A stretch of 64,000 bases of DNA from Pristionchus mayeri (taxonomy: Eukaryota; Nematoda; Chromadorea; Rhabditida; Neodiplogasteridae), in assembly GCA_036245805.1 (NCBI GenBank), contig BTRK01000005.1:24523445-24587444 (forward strand). Reading direction: 5' to 3'. The translations under genes and the position numbers were made by a program. Each line of letters starts with the position of its first letter. The stretch's first letter is position 1. This document shows positions 50,142 through 61,794 of this stretch, in pieces. The notes beneath the pieces were generated by a model, which searched no databases, had not been told where the DNA came from, and saw only the letters and a program-made list of their open reading frames with translations.

Positions 50142-51789
50142 TACGTAACATAAGCAATGGTCTGACTCTCACAAATCCAAACTATCTCTCTGGTCAGAGC
50201 GCACAAAACGAAGAGAGTCAGAAATGTGCATGAAATGTTCTTTATTGAAGCGAACGATAAACATATGGTCATAGAAACAATTGTAGATGAACCGTTACAC
50301 TCTATGTTCCGATCTTTCCGTGTTTGAGCCTTCAGTAGAGAGAATGGAATGAGCAAAAGAAGCTGAACGACTGGTCATGGAGAGAGATGCTCAGTTTAAG
50401 GTTTTTGATCATCCTGTAGCTCACCTCACCAAGACCTGTGGCTGCGGGAAGTGCAGTGAATCTCCAATTGGGACTCGTCCCAATTACTGCTGTATCATAC
50501 ATTCAACTTTCAACGGTCGCATGATAGAAATGAAAGAGTCTGAAACTTTCAAAATCTTTCAAACCTGTTTCTTAGATGTAAAGCCAATTTTCGGTATCCA
50601 ATGATAGCTCATTCGAAAGAGCATGCACACGGCGGGTTTTGATGAACAAGCCCTTTGATATAAGCACGTGGGTTCAACCATGTATAAAAAGTCGTACCCA
50701 GAAAATAATTTTGAATGATTTTTGCCCGCCTAATACCGTATGTAATGCTGCGAAGGTACTGTCACACCGTTACACCATATTTGCTCAGTTCGCGGTAGGG
50801 GGTGTGCCTGAGTAGATGAGTTAGCACGGGCGTGAGTCGATACTCAGGTAAGGGGATTTATATCACATTGTGATCTGTGACTGTTGCATGTTTTTTATGT
50901 TTTGAAATACGGTCAAAATAGAGTAGTTAGTAAGCATCCACCCTGTAATAATCATTCAAGGTAAAATACACTCAAGGAATTGACTACACGGATTAAGGGA
51001 GTTTTTTCAAATCGACAGAAATGAAACGCCATACCTTTGGCTCCAAGCAAAAAATAGTGCTCCGCTCACCAGATTGAGAGCGCAGCTTCAAATGTGTACG
51101 ATTCTTTGCGTGGCGTGATCTCGGCGGGTTGCAAACGTGCAGCCTGGAATCACCATCAATTTTACATGCTTATAAAAACGAATATTTCGAAAGCTCGCGA
51201 CTGCGATGGCTGCTCTCCACGAAAAATCGTCTCTGTTCTTTGTTCAGCATGAATTCACCGGATACCTGATTTATCTCTTAATACTGGAAGGAACATTAAC
51301 AACACAGATATCGCGTGTCCCTACCGTATCCTATGAGTAATAAACGTTTAGTCTATTGAATCAAGGTTTGACAAAAATGAACAACTCGCTCTTTTAGGGA
51401 AAGGCTCGCTCTTTTATAGGCGAGAAGACATGGTAATTTTGATGTTAATATCCATTGTGCTCTCACTGCATTATTGGATAATCTATTCTCATTTTCGAGT
51501 GATTTGACTAGGGACCGCAGAGCATGGTCATTTCAGAATTCCAACTGACAGTACATGGGAAATGTCGACCACGCACCAATTTTCTTTTCAGTTTACGATT
51601 CCAAATCGTTTGAGAACTTTTGAAATCATTTTTCAGTTGTTTTCTACATTTTATTTTTGATACAGATTATTTTTTTCTTTTCCAAATGAATTCTCCCTAT
51701 CTCAATTATATTCTCAGATCATTTTGACCACTGTGAGGCCGGTATAATGCGGTTCATAGTGAAATTTAGAAAAGTTTATTTCTAATTTC
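50142..51789. other. Sequence right of the Tc1 element, no gene recognised
   Basis: Contains short inverted words (GTCAGAGCGCACAAAACGA), fragments shared with 58300 (GTGGGTTCAACCATG) and an open frame 50377-50604 of unknown nature, with CGCGKC-like cysteines but no recognisable fold. I call nothing. Confidence 0.35.
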
Positions 51790-51799
51790 CACTCAATCG

Positions 51800-52135
51800 A
51801 CCGATTATTGATTTGCTCCCTCTGCCGCACCTTATATTTCGTTACGCATACAATTTAGGGACTCTAGAGCACACAATCCCGCGATTTGCGTTAATGTGGC
51901 AGAGGGAGCATTGAAGATACGTCGAATTTTTGCCGCCAAACACGCGTTTTTTCCGACTTTAATTTTCCTCGGCCGATAATTGATTTGCTCCCTTTGCCAT
52001 ACCTTATATTTCGTTACGAATACAATTGATGTACATGTTACGTAGTACATGTTACGGCGAATAGTACATGTTACGGCGAAGTGCGTTAATATGGCAGCGG
52101 GAGCATTGAAGTTACATAGAGTTTTAGACTGAAAA
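51800..52135. repeat. Two-copy tandem repeat of about 175 bp
   Basis: TTGATTTGCTCCCT...CACCTTATATTTCGTTACG...GTTAATNTGGCAG.GGGAGCATTGAAG occurs twice head to tail (about 51807-51930 and 51982-52115). A third partial copy sits beyond the MITE at 52525-52610. Confidence 0.75.
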
Positions 52136-52147
52136 CCCGCAACATTT

Positions 52148-52493
52148 GGCACTCCTGCAGAAGCCCAGATCGGGGTAACAATAGTGGTGTTAGGGGTAGA
52201 CCCCAGTCAGGTAAGTCGTACCTTGAGACTGCCGAACCCTTAGACATGTTTGTATTGTCGTACTGTTTAGCCTACACGCGGAGGGAGGCCGCGAACTGAC
52301 GCTATTTGAGGTTAGGCATCATTCCAGCAAGCGCTCGAAAAGACGCTATATAGCGACAGGATTGAGCATTTAGGCTAAAACTTTCTTTAGTATGTCTCAG
52401 GGTTCTGCAGTCTAAGGTTATGGCTTACCTGCTTGTCCTCCCGATACCATTAACCACTATTGTTACCCCGATCTGGGCTTCTGCAGGAGTGCC
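52148..52493. mobile_element. hAT-like MITE, exact 8-bp TSD CAACATTT
   Basis: 346 bp with termini GGCACTCCTGCAGAAGCCC and its complement, paired for about 40 bp. CAACATTT stands on both sides (52140-52147 and 52494-52501). No coding capacity. Confidence 0.92.
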
Positions 52494-52799
52494 CAACATT
52501 TTGTGATGCCCACTTTCCTTCGATCGATAATGTACTTCCGTCCTTCGACACACCTTATATTCGTATTCCAATTCAATCTACTGATCCTAAAGAACGTGTT
52601 TTTGCGTAGTAAAGCCATGTGTCATCGAACGGAATGTTACTTTCAAGATCTGAAAGCCGAACACGCGATGTTCCTTTTACAAACAGTGAGAAGCTAATTG
52701 AGAAGCTATTTTTTGGTCTGTGATTCCCAGAATGACATGTATCAATTCGAAAGCATATTTTCATATAATTTCAGTTTAAAAATGAGGAAAAATAAATAA

Positions 52800-53025
52800 T
52801 GAAAAGTATGAAGATAAAAAGTCAGTTGCTGATGAAGCCAATGTTGGTAGGCGGAGCGTACTGTATCCTAGCCTCGGCGTTAATTTTTTTAATTCGAATA
52901 ATTAATTTACTTCGTTAATTTTTTAATTTTTTGGTGTCGAAATCGTATCGGCAGCTCATAAACTATCGGATTCTATGCGCATTTTATTTTAGAAGCATTT
53001 TGAAGAAACCCGCCTGCTCTCCCTA
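52800..53025. mobile_element. Right-end fragment of the TAGGGAGNGCAG hAT-like family
   Basis: Matches the last 200 bp of 59276-63397 (GTCGAAATCGTATCGGCAGC, AAGAAACCCGCCTG) and ends CTCTCCCTA at 53025. The other end is missing. Confidence 0.75.
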
Positions 53026-53845
53026 GATTTGACTAACATTTGTGGGAAAATTCTTTCATTTGCTTTTGCACTTTACTAATGCTCCATTTTAGAGGTATCG
53101 AGTGGTATGTTTCCTTTCGCTAAGTTGCGATAATCCACTTTCTTTATCTGCTAAGCTCGCTAACGGTTGAACCACTGGCACTACGCGAGTTTTCTTTTCC
53201 TCAATTCCTGATTTGGCAGGTAAGTATGGGATTCGCGCGCTTCAACGTTCCTTTGTCTTTAGTTTTTTCTTCTATTATTACGGGCTCTAGTTCTGACTGT
53301 TTCTTAGTCAACATAAATTCTTCACAGTTTTCCCACAGTATTGTAAGATTCAAATGCACAGCTTTTGCAATTCTCTGTTTAGCATGCTCCGCCTCCAATC
53401 TGCCCAAATTGTTAATTAACGGAACGCTTTATCAGTCGCACTTACAATTTCGATGAGCGATTTTTTTCATTCGCGCAATTTACTCAATTTACTAAGCTTC
53501 TGCTTAAAGTAGTATCTAAATCGATGTAAATCGAATTTCAATGTGTCAACACAACACGAAAGAACGAGTTTGGCGCAGTTTGCACTGCCGCGCACAAATC
53601 GCACTCGCACGCACGATTATTGAATTCATGTTCCGCCCCTTTTCACGATGCGTAAGCTTGAGAAATGCGCGGAATGGTTTATTTTCTTACAGTACCCTCG
53701 CTGGCTCGGCCCGTGAGGAGTATCACGGGGGTTCAGGTGGTGAACAAAAAGTCGTGCCTCATTTTCAAATGTAAAATGGGACACGGTAGGACGCGGGCTA
53801 CCGTAGTATATCGTCTCTAGATCGCATGATCTATCGTCGGTCAGA
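53026..53845. other. Possible decayed exon, otherwise unassigned
   Basis: On the minus strand 53201-53395 gives a Glu/Lys-rich frame (containing KQRIAKAVHLNLTILWENC) behind an acceptor-like TTGGGCAG and a consensus donor GTAAGT 47 bp upstream. The upstream part has stops in the matching phase. It may be a broken gene. Confidence is low. Confidence 0.3.
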
Positions 53846-54105
53846 GAAAGTGAGAGAGTACGTGGCGCGCTTGCACATCGAAGGGAGGAAGCGAGACTGT
53901 AGGGTAGAGGGCGCGCTCTAGTCGCCGCGGGTTAGAGAAACGCGGGGGGAGGGGAGAGAGAGCGCGTGGCCCGTCCTCTGTGCAATTGCGTGAGCCCTCG
54001 TGGGTATATAAATCCCTCTCGTCCCTCTCCTCCTCACTCTCATCCGAGATAAACTAGTCTACTCTCTCTCGTCTTTTGGTTATCACACGATACAACCAAC
54101 TGGAA
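53846..54105 (+). mobile_element. Solo LTR related to the LTR element at 22657-27293
   Basis: Begins AGTGAGAG, contains TATATAAATCC and CTCACTCTCATCCGAGATAA, and ends ACAACCAACT. No internal region or second LTR is adjacent. The right border breaks repeat R3 (ggaaataactcg). The left flank does not show the expected duplicate. Confidence 0.7.
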
Positions 54106-54552
54106 ATAACTCGTAAAACTGTTCAAACTTTTCAAGGCTCATTTTGGCATGTTTATCGATTTTTTTCGGGATAATTAATGATATTTCGGGAAATCCAGCG
54201 TGCTGAACAACACTAAAACAGCTATAAAATTATATTTATACGTCTTTCAACGTATCGATCCATTCCAAGCTGTGTGGCTACGCTCGTTAGCAGGCTTCCC
54301 ACACAGACCTTTTTACGCGCTATTTTTGAACACCTCATATCGGTACCCGCCGTGCTGCATATCAAAGGGCTTGTTCATCAAAACCCGCCGTGAGCTTCCC
54401 GCAAAGTTTTGAGGCTCGCACTTCAGACCCTCGGAAAATGCCTTAAAAGTGCTTCAACTAGCATGAAATTTGGCATGCAGGTATCAATTATGACCAGTTA
54501 TGACTTCCCTGAGCCTTTTAGAGGTAGGTCAAAATGGGAGGGCTGAACAGTT

Positions 54553-54982
54553 CCATTCCTTTCCTTGTTAGTCGTCGCGAGCGGTCCCTCTCCCTTTTCT
54601 CTCTGATTTGGATTGGTTTCTCCTAATACCCCTCGCTTCCGCCTTCGGCTCATCAAGAAAAGAATCCCCATCCAAGCCGGAGTGGTTACAGTGTGATGGG
54701 TATGACCTACTAAGATGTTTGGTTCTTCAGAAACTAGACTCGATCATCTCGTTGAAAGATTGATCATCGAGTCTGGAGGGTTCGAGCAGAGAAGAGTCTA
54801 GAACACGCAAGGCTTCGTTTACGACCCATAGTGAGATTCTACCTATGCAGTGCAATCCAACATCCTCTCGTAAGCACACCGCAAATGACCATCTTGAAAT
54901 GAGAAGAACAACCTTTTCAGACCCCACATCTTGATCTGCGCCCAGAAAGCGATAACAGATAAATATTTCATTGTATTGTATT
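54553..54982 (+). mobile_element. tRNA-derived SINE, TSD GAACAGTT
   Basis: 430 bp flanked by GAACAGTT on both sides (54545-54552 and 54983-54990). The mirror arm at about 55612-55625 shows the uninterrupted site. It contains GCCGGAGTGGTTA (A-box-like, Leu/Ser tRNA style) near 54676 and GGGTTCGAG (B box) near 54778, and ends in an ATTGTATTGTATT tail, the short tandem 3' end expected of SINEs. The tRNA-like part is not at the very 5' end, so the family may be composite. Confidence 0.75.
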
Positions 54983-55135
54983 GAACAGTTTTTGTTGAAT
55001 AACTTTATTAGATCGAAACATAAACATTCGAAATTTTTGCATCGTTTAGAGAATTCAATTCTGCATCTCCATGATTTTTTATACTATTTGTTCTTGTATG
55101 GTTTTAAAGCCAAAAACAACGAAGTTTCGCTCCAG

Positions 55136-55205
55136 CTCTGCGAGTAGAGGGTGTAAGACGTTACGCTCTAGAACCAGATGTCGAGGGTTCGAATCCTCAT
55201 GGTAG
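55136..55205 (+). other. tRNA-like module in foldback arm
   Basis: GGGTTCGAATCCTC (perfect B box) after a GAGTAGAGGGTGTAAGACG stretch. Mirrored at 55370-55437. Confidence 0.5.
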
Positions 55206-55369
55206 CAAACATGTTTTGCCATCATTAGAATGTCATATACATGACGTTCGCCCGTGAAATAAGTTTGGGAGTATTTGCCGAAAATATTCGCGTGCAGAGC
55301 ACACAAAAAGCATTAAATCATACCAATATTTCAGAAATAGCATTTTAGGACAACCAAAACATGTTTGCT

Positions 55370-55437
55370 ATCATGAGGATTCGAACCCTCGACATCCGGT
55401 TCTAGAGCGTAACGTCTTACACCCTCTGCGCGAGAGC
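55370..55437 (-). other. tRNA-like module in opposite arm
   Basis: Inverted copy of 55136-55205 with the B box preserved. Confidence 0.5.
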
Positions 55438-56262
55438 TGGATCGCGTTTCGCGCGAAATTTCGTTGCAAGGCGTCTAACGCAAAATCCGCGGTTTTTGGC
55501 TTCGAAACCATACAAGACCAAATGGCAAAAATCTGAAAAAAAATCATGGAGATGCAGATTTGAATTCTCTAAACGATGTAAAAATTTGGAATGTTTATGT
55601 TTCGAACTAATAAAGTTATTCAACAAAAACTTCTCAGCCCTCCCATTTTGACCTACCTCAAATGGCTCAGGGAAGTCGTAACTGATCACAATCGATGCAT
55701 GCATACCAAATTTCATGGTAATTGAAGCACTTTTAAGGTATTTTCTGAGGGTCTGAAGTGCGAGTCTCAAAATTTCGCAGCAAGCTGCTGCATCCGCAGA
55801 TCGAGATATTACAGAAATAAAATGGTTCGAACAATTACACCACGTCCACCCTTAACACCGAAATGTGTATGCCAACTTGTTGTAATTCAATGATAGGCAG
55901 CCGCTCGACTCGGAATCGGATTGGGAACCATAGATTACCCCTAGAACTGCCAAAAACTCAAAATCTACTTTTATGAATGCACCACGATATGGTATTCTTT
56001 CATGAGAGCCGTGCTATGGGCACCATTGGAGGTTAGAAGAAGGCCTATCCACATGGTTTGGTCAAATTTACATATTATCAATTTTTGTGTTCTACCGCTT
56101 GAAATTGACGTATCTCATTCAATTTTCATCGCATAGTGAATAGACGTTTCTGGACTTGATTATTTTTTGAAAGATTTCGTATTTTAGTCATATCTCGGTT
56201 CAACGTGGTGTATTCGAGCACTCAAAAAACATCAATCGATAGCTCTCAACAAGGTCTACACA

Positions 56263-56780
56263 CGAGTGCCACGCCGCAGTGTGAGGCTCATGCGTCGCGT
56301 GACGCGTCGCGGTCATTGCCTATATGCTTCAAATAGGCCTAAATTGAATTTCCTTTTGGCTTAGGGTAGTTCAGCATGCCCGAATTCATGAAAGCAAATT
56401 AGAATTATTTTTTAAAAATATATAAAAGAAGTTTCCGCAGGTCAGATTTATAAAAATAAAATTTCAACGTGTTTAGAAAAGGCCTATCTTGCACAAGGTT
56501 GCCGACCATTTTTTTTATACATGATAAAATTGTTCGATGCGTGTCATTTGTGCAAGATCGCAAAAAACATGTAAATATTCACAAATATTAGCGTAAGGGC
56601 GGTTTTAAGCATTTCCGTAACAGAAATATCAGTTTGCGATTCGTCACTATTATTTCGCTGCTAGAGGCTCCTATGTGGAATATCCTTACAGATCAGTCCC
56701 TCGCCACTTGTAGTCAGACCCTGCGTTTTCTTCAGCGCGTGATTGTCGTGCTACAACCTCGTCGAAGTGCTTCCAATCGC
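56263..56780 (+). repeat. Dispersed repeat R1, copy 3
   Basis: Third R1 copy, nested in the inverted-repeat mosaic. It ends near CTACAACCTCGTCGAAG, which is mirrored at 57730-57760. Confidence 0.7.
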
Positions 56781-57242
56781 TACAATTCTTCGTTTTCAAG
56801 TTATTTTAAGAAAACCGTTTTAAATGGGTAAAAATGGATATATGATCAGATATGTCCAAACACATTGCTAAGATGCAAAACTAGTGTGGAAACGCTTCTC
56901 ATGCGATACCACGGCGGGTTCCGATATGTGTTCAAAAATAGCGCGTAAAAAGGTCTGTGTGGGAAGCCTGCTAACGAGCGTAGGCAGACAGCTTGGAATG
57001 GATCGATACGTTGAAAGACGTATAAATATAATTTTATAGCTGTTTTAGTGTTGTTCAGCACGCTGGATTTCCCGAAATATCATTAATTATCCCGAAAAAA
57101 ATTGATAAACATGCAAAATGAGCCTTGAAAAGTTTGAACAGTTTTACGAGTTATTTCCTTAATTAATGGTCTTCATTATTTATTTCTGTATTACCTATAG
57201 ATTCATTGATGCTATTTCCCCACCTTTGGAGCACATTCATTA

Positions 57243-57472
57243 AAGTTACCGGACGAGGACGAAATTGACCCCCTATTTTTTGTCCTCCATCGAATAGCCG
57301 ATGGCTGAATTAGTAGAGAATGAATATACAAAAAATGCTAAAAATCAATAATAGCCTCAAGGGAAAGCCTGAAATGATCAGCGTAATCCCGCGCTCTCTC
57401 ACTTTTGCATACTCTCTCGTACACGCGACGAGATCAGGGTCAGATCAGGGTTTCGTCCTCGTCCGGTAACTT
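57243..57472. mobile_element. MITE, AAGTTACCGGACGAGG termini, TA target duplication
   Basis: 230 bp, TA on both sides, perfect 16-bp inverted ends. Best-preserved copy of the family. Confidence 0.92.
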
Positions 57473-58681
57473 TAACGCACAAACTATGTTAAACGAGAAA
57501 GATGAAAACATGTCAAAGCCGGCGATTTGGTGTAGCGTCTACAGTAGTTTTAACTAGATCTACACATTCGCTACACCGTAATCTTTTCTTCCTCAACTGC
57601 ACCATAATTCCCTGCATATCAAAGACGCTTATTCATCGAAACCCGCCGTGATACGTGTTGCTGAAAAATCTCAATTTTACCCATTTAAAACAGTTTTCTT
57701 AAAATAACTTGAAAACGAAGAATTGTGGCGATTGGAAGTAGTTCGACGAGGTTGTAGACCTTGTTGAGAGCTATCGATTGGTGTTTTTGAGTGCTCGATT
57801 ACACCAGTTGAACCGAGATATGACTAAAATACGAAATCTTTCAAAAAATAATCAAGTCCAGAAACGTCTATTCACTATGCGATGAAAATTGAATGAGATA
57901 CGTCAATTTCAAGCGGTAGAACACAAAAATTGATAATATGTAAATTTGACCAAACCATGTGGATAGGCCTTCTTCTAACCTCCAATGGTGTCCATAAACC
58001 AAGTTTAGTAAAAATATACTATTATAACTATTTCTCATTACTATTTCTAGTGTCCAGCGTTCCTACGTTTTTACAGGAGACACGTGATAGCAAATGTTTA
58101 CGTGCTCTACATTTATAGCCATCGGTCGGATCCCTATGTCTACGTTGCCCAGAGTTACATTTTGCGCTTTTCTATTGATCCGTCTAGACAGACGTCTGAT
58201 GAAAAATCAAAGTATCTATCGGTGCGCCCTGTCTTTATGTGACTAAAAGATGCGCCCTGTCTTTATGTGTTTGTACACTATTTGGAACTATTTTAGAACA
58301 TATCAAAGGTTGCACGTGGGTTCAACCATGGATAAAAACATGGCGTCGGTCAAGCCAATTGAATTTTTTTGCCGCGCTCACCGTAATGTGTCTGCGAATT
58401 TACATTTTGCACTTAGACGCGCACTTAGCATCGGTAAGTGCTACACTAAATGCAGGCTCAACAGCCGGTCCCCACGACAACCCGACCGCACGCGAGCTCT
58501 TGCGTCGCGGTTGGTGTACGGAAGTCCGGTTGTGTAGGGGTATCTATTCCACTTAATTTCTAATCTGCACAGCTGGCGCGCGTCCCTCGCCTGGAGAACT
58601 TTATTTGCCTTGCGGAAAATAATTTAAGCCCCCGTGGGTTGAGATGTCTTAAAAATCTGAAGTTCCTTAATATTCTGCACA
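57473..58681. other. Upstream region of ALG10 with repeat remnants
   Basis: 57570-57990 mirrors 56030-56245 and 56740-56850. 58225-58275 holds a tandem pair of TGCGCCCTGTCTTTATGTG. No gene recognised before 58682. Confidence 0.45.
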
Positions 58682-59074
58682 ATGATTGATACCAAGCAAC
58701 TTCTAACAGATTATGGTGAGGATTATGGCTACATAGGTCGTACTAATTGTCGTGTTACAGGTGTACTTAGTATAATAGTCGGAATTGTCCACTGCTATCT
58801 TGTGTCTATCGTCTACGATGTCGTTCCTGAATCATACATGGACGAATACTTTCATTGCAGACAAACTAGACGATATTGTCAAGGTATTTTGAAGTGTTAA
58901 GCCATTGTTTGATTTGGCGAAATTTTTCCGTTTGTTAGGCAATTGGACATGGGATCCAATGATAACTACTCCGCCTGGTCTATATCTTCTCGCTGTTCCA
59001 TTCTTCTGTGGAAATGAACGTTATCTCAATTCTCTTATATACCCTTTCCTCTTCCTTGCAGCATGTAGATTCCG
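58682..59074 (+). CDS. ALG10: Dol-P-Glc:Glc2Man9GlcNAc2-PP-Dol alpha-1,2-glucosyltransferase, 5' part
   Basis: Two exons: 58682-58883 and 58939-59074, phase 2 at the second donor GTGAGT. The rest lies beyond the window. ALG10 adds the third and last glucose to the lipid-linked oligosaccharide in the ER membrane before N-glycosylation. Diagnostic sequence: a first hydrophobic segment (VLSIIVGIVHCYLVSIVY) followed by PESYMDEYFHCRQTRRYCQG and WDPMITTPPGLYLL, matching the luminal family signature (YMDE.FH.PQ..RYC.G...WDPMITT.PGLY). The Pro of the usual HxPQ is replaced (HCRQ). A second hydrophobic stretch begins at the end of exon 2. The first ATG was taken as start. The second intron is at least 4.9 kb and hosts nested transposons. 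Confidence 0.93.
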
Positions 59075-60494
59075 GTGAGTTAGGCCTGTTTAAAGTTACC
59101 CAACACCCTCGAAAATGCCTTTCTATATTATTTAACAATATAATAGCGGGCTCTAATTAGTTAAACTGGAATAATAAAAATAATTGAAATTCAATATTTG
59201 CACCAGGGTAGAGCCGCAAAGTAAGAGTCTGAATTGCCTGATCACGCCCGCTCTCTCCCTTTCACACACTATCTCTAGGGAGAGCAGACTATGTCACTTT
59301 CACATTTAAAGATGACAGTACTCAGCGACCGTTGTGGGCACACCACAACGCATCATTTTTCGATGGACGCTTATCATCCCTCGCACGGCATTTCGCGGTC
59401 CGAATTACAGGTTGACGAAACGACTTACAGACCCCCAAACGCACCCGCCGACTTTTGTTCACACCACCGAGGGAATAATTAAAAATTTGAATGCTACCGT
59501 ATCCATTAACATTGCACAAGGGATGTCGGTATAGGACCAAAAATCAATCGATAATTTCAATCGATATCAGGGTTTCTGCGATGACTTTTTCCCGGCTCCG
59601 GTTTTGTGTACGGCGGCCAGGTGCGCGCACCATGCCGCAACATGGCGGTGGTGTAGTGGGCGGAGTCTTGGTTTTGTGTGTACGCAAAATGCCGTGCCTC
59701 GACACGTAGGGACCCTCATGTGAAACACTAATTGGGCTTCTGAATTTTTGTTTTTGTCAAACCCGGGGCAATTGAGGGTGTAGAATTCATGTGAAATATG
59801 TAAAATTGCATGAAATTCTCAATTCGCATTGTAAACAGTGCATTCAGTTTGCATGCGTTGGCTCCGCCCCTTTGGTGTAGTTAGTAGTTCATCGTGTCAA
59901 CTAATTTTCAGTATGTCATATTCCTTATGAGCCGACATCTTATATTTATTTTCATTTTATTTGATATCTATCATTTACTGAAGAAAAATATAAATATAAG
60001 GAAACAACAAATTACAACATCATTGCATTAATACTTAATTTATTATACTCATTTTAAACTTCGGTAGTTTTCCGGCTCTGCGTTACGGCTGTGAGTTTTG
60101 ACGGATATTATGAAAAATCCCATTTATAAATTCACCTACATTTCTGAATATAGGTCATGCACCTACCGATCCTCATGTTCTTATAAAGTCTTGAATGAAC
60201 ACTCTCTTGTTCATTCGCAAATAATTATTGTGTCAAGAAAACGGAAATTTCCGGAATTTCGAAAGGCTTACAAAAAATCCCATTGATAGAAACGTCTCAT
60301 TTTTGACAATTTTTGCTGACTCATCCTTATTTATTCGCTGCCGGAAATGCTGAAGATGAACACTCTTTAGAAAGCAAGAAAATCGAGAAAAATGAAATTT
60401 CAACGTGACGATGTTTACTAATTTGTCAACAACCTTTTTGCCGGTTTTGATTTTGTAATTCCCGGTTCGGTGGACCCTACTCGACACGGCCCCC

Positions 60495-60925
60495 GGAAGA
60501 TCGACATAGGCCTATTCAAACTGTGTTGCGCTGTAAAATTGCGCTTAGCTAAACATAGAAATGATTTTATCAGTTCAGCAATAATTAGCGAAAAAATCGT
60601 CCAAACTCTGCCTGGCATTTGCGTGTGCGTTAAAAGTTGACCGAATAAATTAATAAATTAAAATTTAAATAAGTTTTAAAAATTCTACGATCGCCGATCG
60701 CGAACTGAAATCAATGTTTGAAAGGAATTGGTCACTGTAACTTGACAGTCAGGCACAATTTCTTACTGTAACTTGACGAATCAGGCAATTCATTACTGTA
60801 ACTTGACGAATCAAGCAATTTTGACTGTATAATATTTGAACGAACGCGCGTTTTGCCTGATTTCCCCTGATTGGGTGACACATTTTCATAAGGTCTATGT
60901 CGATCTTCCGGGGGCCGTGCCTCGA
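60495..60925. mobile_element. TIR repeat with CCCCCGGAAGATCGACATA ends
   Basis: Inverted ends ACGGCCCCCGGAAGATCGAC and its complement about 400 bp apart, related to 30300-30610 and a fragment at 15385. The interior contains three tandem TTACTGTAACTTGAC(G/A) units near 60730-60810. Confidence 0.6.
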
Positions 60926-60952
60926 TTTTATAGTGTTTCACGGTGTGACAAG

Positions 60953-60969
60953 CCCCCCCCCCCCCCCCC
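60953..60969. repeat. Poly-C tract (17 C)
   Basis: Lies in an inverted relative of the sequence around the G tract at 5531-5556. Confidence 0.85.
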
Positions 60970-61794
60970 TAAACGTCCGGTGTCGATTTGACGACTTTAA
61001 AATAATTCATCGTTCCGCTACAGTAAATTAGTTACAACATTCCGCGCGCGACATTTAGAAAATATATGAAAGTCGCTTGAATTACCGTGATATTCAAAAT
61101 AAAATCTTGGCAAAAGTCCAAAAATGGTATCTTACACGGAATACCCTGAAATTTGGATCCAAAAAAGTGTCTTTTGAATTTTCGCGCCTTGCAATTCACT
61201 GCACGTTTTTATACATTCAAATGCGCACCGGACCGCTTGTCACACCGTGTGTTTTTAAATAAGCCTTTTATTTTTTGGTTTTCTGAGTTTGACAGAGGTC
61301 CTCCAGTATTCCCCTTGTAGAATGTTGCTATGAAGGCGCAGATATTCCATATATTGACTTGTTTGAAAATTTTTTTACATTCGACCCCTGTTTTGCGATC
61401 GATATTTCGATTTTCTTGAGAAGCACAAGTTAGCGCTCCTGAGACATGAATTCTGTAGACATTCTAGAACCTAGTAATGCTAGCCGCGGGTAGCCGCGTC
61501 CGTTCGGAGCTGAAATAAACCGTTTTGTTTGCCGAAAACTCGCGATTTTCTGGGTTTGAGATCGATATTTTGTTTTTCTTGAGAAGCACACATTAGCGCT
61601 CCTCGGAAATGCAGTCTACAGGCCTTCTAGAGCCTAGTAATGCTAACCTCGAGCAGCCGTGCCCGTTCGGAGCTGAGATAAGCCGACTTGTTTCGACCGT
61701 TATTCTATCCGAGTTTCCATTAAATCTCAAAGATAAACTAATTTCCCGTTATATATTTCCCAAAACTATTTTTAGATCAATTCGAGAAACATAT

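Larger units (their letters stand above)
54106..57235. mobile_element. Inverted-repeat mosaic of about 3 kb
   Basis: 54106-54345 mirrors 56925-57175 (repeat R3), 54400-54550 mirrors 55620-55790, and 55050-55230 mirrors 55370-55580. 56030-56245 mirrors 57755-57990, outside this span. Several insertions (SINE, repeat R1) break the symmetry, so this is a composite of at least two foldback elements. No transposase seen. Confidence 0.6.

Noticed and set aside
58239..58556. Cys-rich open frame upstream of ALG10
   Set aside because: Two overlapping frames of similar length, no splice context and no recognisable motif. It starts within a duplicated 19-bp word.
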